64,000 nt of DNA from Pseudoips prasinana (GCA_951640165.1 OX621252.1:20915934-20979933), one strand, 5' to 3'; numbered from the stretch's first letter, positions 30,288-41,110 are shown. Translations and numbers: made by a program. The notes: a model not told the origin generated them from the letters alone.

Positions 30288-30668
30288 GCCTCTTCAAAAT
30301 TAAAATATTGAGCAAATACTGCGTGGCTTCCAAATCTATCAGAATTTCGTGAGACATAGTCGGAGAGATTTTTAGGTAATAGTGTAACGTTGTATAATCT
30401 TTATAATATTAAGATTATACTTTCCCTCCTCTATCTCGCGATGGACCCGATTTCCGCACGGTGCATAGTAAGAACGGTCGTTCGTGTCGCGGCGCAACTA
30501 ACTCCACTTAATTCCATGTGATTATTTTAAACAGTTTAAGTAATCCAACAATATTTAGCGCCTCCTTTGTTATTTTGTGGCCAAAGTTGATTTATTAATA
30601 AAGATAAGTGTACCGGACCATAAACCTGGGTTATTTCAGCCCGCGTCGATATATAAATATATGACATA
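30284..30668. other. No gene seen
   Basis: Nothing firm. CTCCTCTATCTCGCGATGG to CATGTGATTATTTTA is slightly GC-richer and resembles a retroelement end without supporting motifs. Confidence 0.35.
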
Positions 30669-30989
30669 CTAGCTGTGCTCCGCGGTTTTACCTACGTAAA
30701 ATTTTATAAATTATCACAGCTCCTCCCATGTAGGTGATAGCGTGATAATATGTAGCCTATATGGTGACCCGACCTCTTAGTAATATTCATGCAAAATTTG
30801 AAAGAAATCCATGTAGTAAGTACTTTTAGAGTTTAGCCCGGACATACATACAGACAAACAGACGAAAATTCTAAAAACTATATTTTTGGCTTTGATATCG
30901 ATTGGAGATCACGCCCCAAGTATCCTTTAAAAAAAATATTCAATGTACAGTTTTGACTTTCCTACGATTTTATTATATGTACCTATAGA
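30669..30989 (-). mobile_element. Complete non-autonomous Helitron (321 bp)
   Basis: On the minus strand it starts TCTATAGGTACATATAATAA and ends with the CGGAGCACAGCTAG terminus, flanked by A and T. The body has GGCGTGATCTCCAATCGATA-type sequence, TTTTTAGAATTTTCGTCTG and TGTCCGGGCTAAACTC. Same family at 40663 and 55268 (plus). Confidence 0.85.
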
Positions 30990-31094
30990 TGTACCTATTT
31001 GATATGATACTTTTTGAATATGCGTAATTCCTAAAAAAGTATAGTCCCCTGTCTATAACTGTTACAATGGTTCATGTATTGAATACGCACAATG

Positions 31095-31287
31095 AAACGT
31101 GTGGCGCAGCGTAAAATTGTCGCCTCGCCGCTTCGTGTCGCGGGTTCGAGTCCCGCGCTGGACAACTATTTGTGTGACGTATAAATAGTTGTTTTGAGTC
31201 TGGATGTAATGTGTGTCCGTTTATTATATGTTTGTAAAGTACCTCGCGGCACAGGGATTAGATTCCCTGGTGTGCGCGGTGTATTAA
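31095..31287 (+). mobile_element. SINE-1, near complete copy
   Basis: Head GTGTGGCGCAGCGTAAAATTG (shortened), B box GGGTTCGAGTCCC, body GACAACTATTTGTGTGACGT, ATAGTTGTTTTGAGTCTGG, tail GTAAAGTACCTCGCGGCACA, GGGATTAGATTCCCTGG. Confidence 0.85.
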
Positions 31288-31767
31288 TAGAAATATGAGT
31301 ACAAAAACATGTTTTGATTCCGTGGCAACCCACATTTACTTGAGACTATTCGAGTTTTGTATATATAAATCCAATGCATTGGCCTATGTTGGTCTCACCT
31401 CCATTGTCACAGGTCACAGCACCAACCGGTACCAACGACGGGTGGCTTTGTCATTTGTGTTCACATCAAAGGTCAAAGGTTCGTTTGTCAATTGACAAGG
31501 GAATTCCTTCACTTCACATCTAGACAAGTGATACCTACGCCATACATATAGCAGAATTTATATACTAGCTGGCCACTTCGTTCGATTGAAAGTAAATTGC
31601 TGCAAATAATTCTGACCATTCAATGTGGATGGTGTAAAAGATTACAATGGGGGAAAACAATGAAATGTCATCTGAAGGAGATAAATGGGAAGTGGCCATG
31701 TCGCTATTGTACGACCACAAGCAGGATAAGGGAAGAAGAATGATGAAGTGAACTGACCTTATCAGCC
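31288..31767. other. No gene seen; Helitron-like trace
   Basis: 31564 has CTAGCTGGCCACTTCGTTCG, like a reversed Helitron 3' end without the rest. The remaining sequence is unassigned. Confidence 0.35.
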
Positions 31768-32010
31768 ATAGCAGTGCGCGCGTACTTCGTTCCGCGTTAT
31801 AAATATTTTTGTCCCTGCCTGTTTGTCCCGCGTAATACTTCGGGTTAAAAGTTCGGGATAATTTTTTTTCATAGCCTATGACACTCCGTAATGACGTACC
31901 TTTCTATTGGTGAAATAATTTTGCAAATTGGTTCAGTAGATCCAGAGATTACCCCTTACAACGTCACAAGCTCACAAACGTTACCTCTTTATAATACCTA
32001 TTAGTATAGA
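31768..32010 (-). mobile_element. Non-autonomous Helitron, 3' end mutated
   Basis: Minus strand starts TCTATACTAATAGGTATTAT and carries GTTTGTGAGCTTGTGACGTT, AATCTCTGGATCTACTGAAC. The terminus reads GCACTGCTAT instead of CTAG. It is homologous to 28537-28761. SINE-4 begins 2 bases beyond its 5' end. Confidence 0.7.
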
Positions 32011-32011
32011 A

Positions 32012-32372
32012 GACTGTCTCGTTGGTCTAGCGGTAGCGTGTTCAGCAGATAATGAGGTCCTGGCTTCAAATCCCGGGTCGGGCCAAAAAGTGATTTTGGG
32101 ATTTTTCCGTAAAAAGAAATTCCTCAGTATCAGCCCGAAGTCTGTAAGTTGGCGGTATTACACCCCCGTGCCTCGAAAGGAACGTAAAGCCGTCGGTCCT
32201 CCTGAAGTCTTTCTGGTCGTGTCGCTAGGCGTCCCATCGGATTATGAGAGTGATGGAATAGAAAGTGCCCATGTGTTTGCGCACACACTTGTGCACTATA
32301 ATATGTCCTGCGCAATTGGCTAGTCTCCATTAAGACTGGCTGCCGTGGCCGAAATTCGGTAGGGAGGACATC
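32012..32372 (+). mobile_element. SINE-4, complete copy
   Basis: Head CTCGTTGGTCTAGCGGTAGC, B-box region GGCTTCAAATCCCGG, body GTATCAGCCCGAAGTCTG, GAACGTAAAGCCGTCGGTCC, TCTGGTCGTGTCGCTAGGCG, CGGATTATGAGAGTGATGG, CACACACTTGTGCACTATAA and end GTGGCCGAAATTCGG. The antisense and sense ORFs across it are shadows. Confidence 0.85.
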
Positions 32373-32470
32373 ATCATAGAAGTATAGATTGACGTGGAGT
32401 GTGCCGGTGGCGATGCGTAACACTTACTAAGGGAAGCAGATTTTGACTGCTTACTCCCCCTGTCTTTAAA

Positions 32471-32610
32471 TCGACTGGCCTGTTGGTCTAGTGGTTAGTG
32501 ACACTGACTGCTAAACCAGAGGTCTTTAGTTCGATCCAGAACAAATCTTTGGTGAGATAAGTTGTTGACACCCTTGTTTGTTCTGTGTCTGGTTCTAATT
32601 TATCCATAAC
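32471..32610 (+). mobile_element. tRNA-derived SINE, single copy of another family
   Basis: A-box-like CTGTTGGTCTAGTGGTTAGT and B-box-like TTAGTTCGATCC at tRNA spacing, followed by GAACAAATCTTTGGTGAGAT, GTTTGTTCTGTGTCTGG. The body echoes SINE-3 (TGTCTGTTTGTCCTGTGTCTGG) but the head differs. Confidence 0.55.
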
Positions 32611-32657
32611 CAGATGTTCCCCGCGGTTTTAAGGCCTATGCAGACCACGTTTATTTA

Positions 32658-32888
32658 GCGCGCGTTAGCATCGCGTTTGTATCGATACACACGCGCGTTA
32701 GCAACGCGTTTGTATCGATACACACGCGCGTTAGCATCCCGTTTGTATCGATACACACGCACGTTAGCATCGCGTTTGTATCGATACACACGCGCGTTAG
32801 CATCCCGTTTGTATCGATACACATGCGCGTTAGCATCGCGTTTGTATCGATACACACGCGCGTTAGCATCGCGTTAGTATCGATACAA
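32658..32888. repeat. 33-bp minisatellite, 7 units
   Basis: TTAGC anchors recur exactly every 33 bases at 32665, 32698, 32731, 32764, 32797, 32830 and 32863. Each unit has GCGCGTTAGCA (with one variant), a variable TCG/ACG/TCC position and the perfect palindrome TGTATCGATACA. Because 33 is divisible by 3 and the unit lacks stops, frames on both strands stay open (minus frame repeating CIDTNAMLTRV). These are composition artefacts, not evidence of a protein. GC-rich against AT-rich flanks. Confidence 0.95.
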
Positions 32889-34039
32889 ACAAAAACAAAC
32901 TGCTCTGTAGGATTAAAGCGCGCCGTCAACAAGCGTTTCTAAAAAAACACGACTTATGTAAGTCGTGTATATATATGTACAATAAATAGATGAGAATGTC
33001 AATATTTTATATTTGTAATAAACTACGGGTTGCAATTCTGAGTAAGTATTGTCAATTTGGGCAATATTTCTAAAGCATTTTTTTTGCATTATAAATATTT
33101 TTTCCGAATTTACACTATCTCTCCATAGCATTACTCCATACTTTAGCCATGACTATGCATATGCATAATAAGTGGATTAGTTCTTTGCTTAATTTGTATA
33201 TATGTCCGTTGATATTAGCCCAAATTAGGCTAAGTCGAAGCCAAGAACACGAAACGCCATGTTTTCACTTAGTGTAATGTTAATACTTGTGATCGCAACG
33301 GGTACCCCTAACGACGTGCTTGGAAAAATCCCTGCTGCGGAGACTGTCTCGCTCTCTACGCATAAGTGTGACAAAGAAAACTAGATAAAATCGAGATGTC
33401 ATATATTTCTATTTCCGCCTTAGCTAAATTGTTTTTTTTTCTGTAATGACATGGCTATAAAGTCGTCAGGTTTCTTTTACCTGTCATTTAGTTTCGAGGG
33501 TGTTGATGAGACAAGGAAATCGTTGGTAAAATGGCTTGTGAGGGTAAAATACTTGATTTCAGTAAAAAAAAATATATAGAATTAGGGATTCCGATTGATT
33601 GTTAAGAGGCTGACAACACCCAATTTTATCGTATCTCTCCTGTTTCGCCCGTATAATCTAACAAGTATGGGTAAAAATAGAGAAACAGAAAATTATAATT
33701 ATATAAATACGAGCGTGACAGTTGACGTACGTTCTTCCACAACAAAAAAATCTCCTTTAAAACGAACGTGAACCAACTTGAATTTGGTTCAACTTCCTTA
33801 ATTTTTTTTTAACAAATAACTACTCTTAACCACAAATTTTAAACCCTATATAAGTTGTAAGATTTAGTTTCAGTTTTAACAAAAAATACAAAAAAAAATT
33901 GTGTATTTTCCGTTAGAACATTTAGTAATTTAAAGCGATTGAGAACAAATGAGCGTGAGCCATTTTTGTTCAGTATAAGTTAACTAATTATTTAAACAAC
34001 GTGCTTAATTTTCTTTTTACTGAAATTATGCCCTGTAAT
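32889..34039. other. No gene seen
   Basis: Contains the small palindrome ACACGACTTATGTAAGTCGTGT (32948-32969) and, at 33605, an AAGAGGCTGACAACACCCAA repeat shared with 6644 and 43341. Otherwise AT-rich with nothing recognised. Confidence 0.4.
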
Positions 34040-34240
34040 GGCTTAAAGACTGTTGCTTTATGGCTGCAACCGGTACCGACAACTTAACGTGCCCTTCAAA
34101 GCACGGAGGCGCTCAGAAATGGAACCACATTGGCGGTCCTAGGCCCGAGGTCAGTCCATAACCCGTCTATGGACTGTCCTCGGGCCTAGTCACTTAACCT
34201 CGCCAATCACTTACAGACCGGTGAGAGCATATGACCCTAC
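34040..34240 (-). mobile_element. 5S-SINE copy with inverted duplication
   Basis: Reverse copy: GGCTTAAAGACTGTTGC, ACCGGTACCGACAACTTAACG, AAGCACGGAGGCGCTCAGAA, then GGCGGTC. At this point TAGGCCCGAGGTCAGTCCAT and its complement TATGGACTGTCCTCGGGCCTA form a hairpin before the head resumes (CACTTAACCTCGCCAATC, ACTTACAGACCGGTGAG). Confidence 0.75.
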
Positions 34241-34747
34241 TCCCGTAAGACCGCCTCGCTCTTGGCAAAGTCCTTTCATCAATACATTTCGGTTTGTAAT
34301 ATAAGTTTTAGTCCCTGCAGAATAACTTTTTTCCAAGATACAGAAATAAAATAAAACTAATCAGTTTTCACATTACAATTAACATAAATGATAAATGGTG
34401 ACATTTGTAACAGGCTCGTCTTGTGGTTGCTGTCAAAACGTACGGTACAGATAAAATAGAACTACAATACATTTATATAGATCACACACAGTCTTTCGAT
34501 GACAGAACAAACATATGCTACGTTTCTTGCGCAATAAATATTGTTTTCTACTAGCTTGTTTCTGGAGTTCGACTAGTTGAAAAATGAGGTTGCATAAAGA
34601 CGGAATAAAGTCTACAAGCCCAGTACTTCGGGAATTAGGGCACATCTATATTTCTTGCAAATTTAGCTGCCTTATCTTCTATCACTCACTCAATTCTGCA
34701 CGCTATAGAGAATCTTTTAGTAATAACCTGGATTCATGAGATAAATA
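34241..34747. other. No gene seen
   Basis: Nothing recognised; the minus ORF at 34433-34645 lacks family features. Confidence 0.4.
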
Positions 34748-34875
34748 CATGGGGAGATTGTAAAGTCGTTGGTTTAGACCTGACTTTTTCCAGTCGTATT
34801 GCCTAGCTCATTTGGTCTCATTGGATAATGGGAGTGAGGGAATAGAAAGTGCACCTGTTTTTACCCACATATATA
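34748..34875 (+). mobile_element. SINE-4 fragment, diverged
   Basis: TAAAGTCGTTGGTTTAGACC, CTGACTTTTTCCAGTCGTA and GGATAATGGGAGTGAGGGAA, TAGAAAGTGCACCTG follow SINE-4 order. Both ends are missing. Confidence 0.55.
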
Positions 34876-35475
34876 GTTCGTTCCGTATGAAGCGCAAACT
34901 CCTCTGCCAGCACCAAAACTGATTACATGAGAAATATACCTTTACACGCGAGGGTGACTATAAGTTCTCCAGCCACACAAAGAAGCTATTGAAAAGCTGC
35001 TATAAACAATCTTTCAAACCACCACGAATATTGAAAAGGAAAAGAAATGATTTTCTCCTCATTACTTTGAAAAAACCACCATCTTTTTACCCTCAAAAAT
35101 GGAAATAAAAACCTAATTATCGCCATGGGGTTTCTTAAAATCCATTACAAATATTGTAAAAAAATCGAGTATTGAAGAAGCTTCCATAAACAGAATTAAT
35201 CATTAGATTAGCATCGAACAAGATTCAGGTAATTGAACGGAAATGCCAAGGCGAGGGGTCACTGTGGTTCCGGCGTTGCGTTCCACAGTGTATTATTAAT
35301 AGTGTGGCTTCGAAACTAGCGGGTTGGAGTTTTGTATTAGGTATTTATTCAAGACATCCATATTTAGGAAAAACAGGACTAAAGTGATTGAAAAAGAAAA
35401 ATTAATAGAGGCGTTCATAACTAATTGTTCTTAGCGTCGGTAAGCGATCGGCCAGGTTAGTGCATGGTGAGAATC
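34876..35475. other. No gene seen
   Basis: Nothing recognised; 35425-35465 (GCGATCGGCCAGGTTAGTGC) may be a trace of a 5S-SINE head. Confidence 0.35.
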
Positions 35476-35690
35476 GTACAACCGGAAGGGGAAGACCTCG
35501 TAGAACATTCTCTGGCCAAATCGGAGATGTTCTCCAAAAAGGCTAGGTCAGAAGTACGCTAAACGGGCGAGCATGTATGTAGAATATAATAATGACAGTA
35601 AATTAGGCAAAAGAGATGTGCAAAGATCGTGACAAACGGAAATCCGTTTTCTCTGCCTACCCCTCTGGGAAACAGGTGTGAGTATGGAAA
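35476..35690 (+). pseudogene. LINE-F fragment with stops
   Basis: Reads TTGRGRPRRTFSGQIGDVLQ, then stop codons replace residues in the middle and later positions. The end matches KSVFSAYPSGKQV-stop. Same region as 1276 but more decayed. Confidence 0.75.
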
Positions 35691-36040
35691 CCCAACCCTT
35701 TGCTTCAGCGGCCCCCTGAGCTGTGGCCCGAACCCTAAAAGGGTGGCCTCGGGTATTAATTGTTTAATTTAAGCTACTGGTTAAGAGCCTTCTGCGCTAG
35801 CCAAATGCTCATTGCCTTCAATTCTTTAATTTTAATATTGTACAACTAAATTTCAAAATAATAGATTAATTTTTTTAGACTAATTATATTTTTATAATTT
35901 TTATACTGTATTTGACTATGTTTATGTACTCCATTGTGAACTTGACAAGTACAAGTGTATGTTAATACCCAAGTGCTGAATAAATTTCATTATTTCATCA
36001 TATTTCATATTTCATTATTTCATTTCATTTCCAATTTTAC
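35691..36040 (+). mobile_element. LINE 3' UTR with (ATTTC)n tail
   Basis: CCAACCCTTTGCTTCAGCGG, CCCCTGAGCTGTGGCCCG, then AT-rich sequence to GTGCTGAATAAATTTC and irregular ATTTC repeats. A polyadenylation signal followed by a short tandem tail is a typical LINE 3' end. It may belong to the LINE-F copy just upstream or to another LINE. Confidence 0.55.
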
Positions 36041-36469
36041 GACCAAGAATAGAAAATACCTGATGTTGTTCCACCTTCAAACACTGTCTTCTTCACTTCA
36101 GATAAATCTTATGTGGATACTAATATAAAAATCTGTTATATTCTATACACAAAATATGTTTTCAGCTAAAGACTGCAATAAATCTTTGGTTAACAAGTTT
36201 AAATTTATTAATAGAAATAATATTGATGTAAATTATGTATTCCTGAATAGTAGCTGAACCATAAATGGTGAAACGGTGATTTATTGCAAACATTTAGATA
36301 AATAGTCACGATATGACATTGAAAGTGTGAAGCACCTGCCAAATATTTAGGCCTCATAAATATTAATATAATATTACAATCAAAATAATATCAAATTACA
36401 AGTCAACCATTCGAGAAAATTTGCATATTCTTAGCTGATAGTTTCTAGATGAATGAATTACAAAAATGT
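36041..36469. other. No gene seen
   Basis: AT-rich sequence; the pre-integration target for the next element. Confidence 0.5.
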
Positions 36470-36480
36470 ATTATTTTTTG

Positions 36481-37244
36481 CCGACGATATAGTTGTCATG
36501 GCTGAGACTCTTGACGACCTCGGTACAATGCTCGATGGCCTCAGCAGAGTCTCTCAACAAGTGGGTCTGAAAATGAACATGGATAAGACGAAAATCATGT
36601 CAAACATCCATGTTGCACCCACTCTTGTTAAGGTTGGAGACTCTGCACTCGAAGTTGTAGAGAACTATATTTACCTAGGACAGACCATCCAACTAGGTAG
36701 GTCCAACTTCGAGAAGGAGGTCAATCTTAGAATCCAACTCGGCTGGGCAGCGTTCGGGAAGCTACGTAGTATCTTCTCGTCCCAAATACCGCAGTGTCTC
36801 AAGTCGAAAGTCTTCGACCAGTGTGTGTTGCCAGTGATGACTTACGGAACGGAGACGTGGTCGCTCACTATGGGCCTTATCAGGCGGCTCAAGGTCACCC
36901 AAAGAGTAATGGAAAGGGCTATGCTTGGAGTTTCCCTGCGAGATCGAATCAGAAATGATGAGATCCGCAGGGGAACCAAAGTAACCGCCATAGTCGTAAA
37001 AATTGCCAAGCTGAAGTGGCAGTGGGCAGGGCACATAGCTCGTAGAGCCGACCGCCGCTGGGGCAGAAAGGTTCTCGAGTGGCGACCACGAACCGGAAGA
37101 CGCAGCGTGGGCAGGCCCCCTACAAGATGGACCGATGATCTTGTGCGGGTCGCTGGAAATCGCTGGATGCGGATAGCGCAAGACCGGCAATTGTGGAGAT
37201 CTTTGTCCAGCAGTGGACGTCTTTTGGCTGATATGATGATGATG
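36481..37244 (+). mobile_element. LINE-A (RTE), young 5'-truncated copy with 11-bp TSD
   Basis: ATTATTTTTTG at 36470-36480 is repeated exactly at 37245-37255. One 268-codon frame crosses the left TSD (MNYKNVLF comes from flank) and then reads ADDIVVMAETLDDLGTMLDG (start of RT motif C), the thumb (KMNMDKTKIMSNIHVAPTLV), WGRKVLEWRPRTGRRSVG, RPPTRWTDDLVRVAGNRW. A 14-bp deletion near 37202, between CTTTG repeats, shifts the frame for the last residues. There are no internal stops, unlike the copies at 3937 and 57548. Truncation exactly within motif C means it cannot polymerise. Confidence 0.92.
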
Positions 37245-37446
37245 ATTATTTTTTGTTAGGTCTGATGATGAAGGTGTTTTACAATGAAGTTATTTTATTA
37301 TGGTACATCAATAGGTACACATTTTAAGACTTTAAATAGTAGCATATTTTTTACCTAATTATTAATGTAACTATACGAACTAATGTAACGTATCGTGAAC
37401 TATTTTGACTTTTTGACAACCAAGCTACTTTGTTTTTTTGTTTGCG

Positions 37447-37608
37447 CATATTATCGTAGGTATTCATTACATATTATCATTAGAATAGTTATGTATAATC
37501 TAAAATAGTTATCTTTTTTATGGTCTGTTTGGTCAAATATTTTGTAGCTTTGTAAAGAAAAACATACAAATCAAATAATAAAGTATAATGAATGCCTAGG
37601 ATAATATG
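37447..37608. mobile_element. MITE-like element, ~37-bp imperfect TIRs
   Basis: CATATTATCGTAGGTATTCA and GCATTCATTATACTTTATTA-type sequence (complement at 37572-37608) pair at roughly three-quarters of positions. The interior is AT-rich and non-coding. Ends are approximate. Confidence 0.55.
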
Positions 37609-37989
37609 AGCATAACAAAAACAGTTCCTTGATTGTAAATAAATATAATGGTCCAAAATACGTTTCTTTTACATTAATATTAAGGTAAAAAATAAGTCAG
37701 ATACAAATTTAAAGTCTTATTGTATATTACCTTGATGTTTATGATAAGAAGATAAGTAAACTGTGATGTTCTTTACTAAAAACAAATTATAAAAATGTAG
37801 TGAATTCGTACAATAAAATGAAATATGATAAATACAACAATAACAAATAAAATATTTTCTGTTGTCAAAAAAAAAACAGAAAAGTTCCGTGTCATGAGAC
37901 AGTGATACGTAAATGATTTAGTGTCTTAAATGTTATATAAAAATGTAAGAGTCTCATAACGTGTAGGTTAGACCGTTTGAAGTCACTTT
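37609..37989. other. No gene seen
   Basis: AT-rich sequence, nothing recognised. Confidence 0.5.
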
Positions 37990-38160
37990 GCTTCACCTTT
38001 CATCATACGCTCGGCTAAACTATGTAACATCTACCCGAACAACGTCTTCCAGACTCATATAACATGGCTCCATTCAAGACTAGAGTGAACAGGCCTTATA
38101 GCTACGCGCGGTCCACCTTAGGCCACATCTTCACTTACCATGAGCATAAAAAAGGTACGT
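37990..38160 (+). pseudogene. Possible LINE C-terminal fragment
   Basis: After one frameshift the sequence reads NVF..(T)YNMAPFKTRVNRPYSY, ARSTLGHIFTYHEHKKG. NMAPFKxRVN is reminiscent of the last helix of several lepidopteran LINE polyproteins. No other domain is present. Confidence 0.35.
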
Positions 38161-39381
38161 ATACACGTTTACAGACAAAGATAACATGGTTGTGTCATCG
38201 TTTACTAGACTAAAAGTCACCCTCTCGTGTTAATCGCTCACTTCATAGCTCCATTTCTACGTGATCTGCCAAACCGTACCGGTCAAACAGTATCATTTTT
38301 ATGCTTAATAATTTCGTGGACGCTACCTGACTACCAAATTACCTGCGATTTGGTTGTTTGGGAAATAGCCGTTATTATTTTATTATTTACAATGATGATA
38401 TGACGTAACAACATCGTGCGTGTACCTTTGAATTTGTATTATGGAACTTAATTTGGTATAGATGTACTTACAGTGGCCCACATACAACGTTTTGAATTTG
38501 AAAGTTGAGTGTAGTGTAGGTATCGCTAAAAATAGTGACTTTATTCTTCCAAATTCAAATTCAAAAGTGTTTCTAAATACGAATTTGGTATATATTATAT
38601 GGATGTAAATTAAATTCGTATTTAGAATAGTTATTTAAGCTATGCTCATTTCTATTTTTGAATGGCTGTCAATTGACAAATGAAAGTAAGCACGATGTTC
38701 AGGTTGGCGGCAATCCTATGCTCAACAACCATAAGGAATGAGGGCTCTATTTGGATTTCTGGAGGAGGCGTTCGGCGTCAGGAAGTACTAGACATTGGGG
38801 ATGCCCATTGGAATAAAAAAGTGAAGATTAGGGAGGATATCTTTCTTTCACTCGCACTGATATTTGGCTGGACTCCATTGAGATGCGCCATACGCGCAAT
38901 TTGGTCAGGAGCATTATAGCAGTAGGCATTATTTTTTTAAGGTACATTCCTCAGTAGTTGTGTAGCGCGGTGTACTAGATAAACATAAGTACAACTGACG
39001 GTTCAAAACTTTGTCTTAACCGCAGTTAGAAAGTCCTGTTACCTATTTTTGTTACACCCTGTATATATGTGCTATATACAAAATGCAGTGGTTTTAATCA
39101 AACAAAAGATAAAATCTTGTACAAACCTCATACCATTTACAAAGTAAATTAGCAAAACTGTGTTAATAGCCTGCCACGGGCAACTTCTCTTTTTTGAAGC
39201 ACTACCCTCGGGAATAAACAAACCCTCCTATATCTATACCCTCTAACAATGTTCTAAACTAACTATTTTGTGGTATACTTCGACTATGTTACTATACGTA
39301 TAGGATCGGTTTGTTTAGCCACCAAAAACCAGTGTTGTTCAGACATTAGCCATTTAGAAACTGTTTGTAATACTCGTAGAC
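38161..39381. other. No gene; small inverted repeat and transposon-end motif
   Basis: 38571-38630 has TTCTAAATACGAATTT and its perfect complement. TTTTTGTTACACCCTGTATA near 39047 looks like a mariner-type terminus in reverse, with no partner found. The ORF at 38680-38919 has no recognisable domain. Confidence 0.35.
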
Positions 39382-39660
39382 GAAACAACTGCCTCATTGG
39401 TCTAGCGGTAGCGTGTTCAACCGCAAACAATGAGGTCCTGGGTTCATATCCCGGGTCGGGCCAAAAAAGCGATTTTTCCGTAAAAAGAAATTTCTCAGTA
39501 TCAGCCCGAAGTCTGGGAGTTGGCGGTATTATACCCCCGTGCCTCGGAGAACACGTAAAGCCGTCGGTTCTGTACCTGACCTATTTCCGGTCGTGTCGCT
39601 AGTCGTCCATCGGATTATGAGAGTGATGGAATAGAAAGTGTCCATGCGTTTGCGCACGTG
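39382..39660 (+). mobile_element. SINE-4, 3'-truncated copy
   Basis: Head CTCATTGGTCTAGCGGTAGC, B box GGGTTCATATCCC, body GTATCAGCCCGAAGTCTGGG, GAACACGTAAAGCCGTCGG, TTCCGGTCGTGTCGCTAG, ending at TGCGTTTGCGCACGTGG. The CACTTG to CCGAAATTCGG end is missing. Confidence 0.8.
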
Positions 39661-39694
39661 GATTTTTAAAAAGATTGTGGAGACTAAAATAATA

Positions 39695-39944
39695 ATAATA
39701 TATAGGGACAATGTCACACAGATCATCCTAGCCCCAAACTAAGCAAAGCTTGTACTATGGGTACCAGGCGACGATATACATACTTATATAGATAGATAAA
39801 TACTTAAATACATAGAAAACATCCATGACTCAGAAACAAATATTCGTGCTCATCACACAAATATTTGCACTTACCGGGATTCGAATCCAGGACCACCAGC
39901 TTCGTAGGCAGGAGCACTACCAACTAGGCTACGGTGACCGTCCT
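39695..39944 (-). mobile_element. SINE-2, complete copy
   Basis: Reverse orientation: GGGACAATGTCACACAGATC at the tail end, CTAAGCAAAGCTTGTACTAT, CATCCATGACTCAGAAAC, B box GGGATTCGAATCC and A box CCAACTAGGCTA near 39927, ending GGTGACCGTC. Confidence 0.9.
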
Positions 39945-40507
39945 ACTATATACTTGATATGAGATAGACTTACCTATACGCTACCACTCATTTTGATACG
40001 GCACTCACTACTGACAGCACCGCGACAACCGCTTAGGAATCTTATCGATAGGCATGTTTGTGTGAGTGTTCCGTTTCGAGCGTTTGTAGGTAATTTCCGT
40101 ACTATCTATTTTTATAGTGAGCCCGAGTCGAAGTTATTATTGAAGTCCAGTAACTCTAAACAGGCGTAACCCTTACACCGTTGACAATTAAATACCTCCC
40201 GTGTCCAGCCGTTTTAACTAGTTCGAAACATTTTCTATTAATGGCCTTGTGAATGCTAGTCTAGCCTGTTAGCGAGTTGGAATTAGTTTTAGCAACATTT
40301 TACAGTGGTTTGCGTTGATGGGTAACTGATTAAATGTTGAACTATTTTGGGCTTTAAACTAATTAATGGTTGTCTAGTAACTACATATGCTTTTTCGTAT
40401 TACTTATGCATTCCCACTTACACACTCCCACTCTGAGACGGGCAAGTCTATACGGCCAGAGATCTTCAACTCCTTTCTAAAACAGATTGCACTGGCAGTG
40501 TCGCGTT
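39945..40507. other. No gene seen
   Basis: Nothing recognised. Confidence 0.5.
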
Positions 40508-40641
40508 CAGCTGCAGATCATCATGTCAGCTGAATGACGTCAACTGCTGGACAATTGTTCTTAAATGATTTCCACAATAGGTTATAGCAACAATTATGGC
40601 ATATTCATCATTTAGAGGGATATGCCATAATTGTTGCTTAT
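40508..40641 (-). mobile_element. RTE-like LINE tail with hairpin
   Basis: GATCATCATGTCAGCTGAAT, GACGTCAACTGCTGGAC is a reversed RTE-like 3' end. It is followed by the perfect-armed hairpin AGCAACAATTATGGCATAT / ATATGCCATAATTGTTGCT (about 40588-40641). Confidence 0.55.
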
Positions 40642-40662
40642 GATACATACAATCTCGTCGTA

Positions 40663-40987
40663 TCTATACCTACATATAATAAAATCGTAGGAAAGTCAAA
40701 ACTGTACATTAAATATTTTTTTAAAAGGATACTTGGGGCGTGATCTACAATCGATATAGAAGCCAAAAATATAGTTTTTAGAATTTTTGTCTGTGTGTCT
40801 GTTTGTTTGTATGTATGTCCGGGCTAAACTCAAAAAGTACTGCACGGATTTACTTCAAATTTTGCATGAAAATTACTAAGAGGTCGGGTCAACATATAGG
40901 CTACATATTATCACGCTATCACCTACGGGGGAGGAGCTGTGATAATTTATAAAATTTAACGCGAGTAAAACCACGGGGCACAGCTAG
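40663..40987 (+). mobile_element. Non-autonomous Helitron (325 bp)
   Basis: TCTATACCTACATATAATAA to ACCACGGGGCACAGCTAG. Same family as 30669 and 55268. The base after CTAG is A here instead of T. Confidence 0.8.
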
Positions 40988-41032
40988 AATTTATAAAAAA
41001 CTTTAGTATGTTTAATTTTTTTGAATTCATTA

Positions 41033-41110
41033 TAAAAGTCTGATCTTTCTGGGAAGCCTATGTCCAGCTGTGAACGTATTTTGCCTGATACGATGATGAT
41101 GATGATATAA
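41033..41110 (+). mobile_element. RTE-like LINE tail
   Basis: GGAAGCCTATGTCCAGCTGT, GCCTGATACGATGATGATGA: the last ~60 bases of an RTE-like LINE. Confidence 0.6.

Noticed and set aside
31468..31481. AGGTCAAAGGTT, a direct-repeat-1 nuclear-receptor-like site
   Set aside because: A single match in 64 kb is expected by chance and there is no gene or promoter nearby to support it.
32658..32888. CRISPR-like regular array
   Set aside because: Units are contiguous tandem copies with no unique spacers, in a eukaryotic repeat context.
32651..32932. 93-codon repeat protein (CIDTNAMLTRV units) on the minus strand, with similar frames on other strands
   Set aside because: Open only because the repeat unit is 33 bases (a multiple of 3) and lacks stop codons; several frames on both strands are open at once, so no frame is favoured.
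38680..38919. 79-codon plus-strand ORF as a small host gene
   Set aside because: Starts with plausible hydrophobic residues but has no recognisable family, splice structure or codon pattern to support it.
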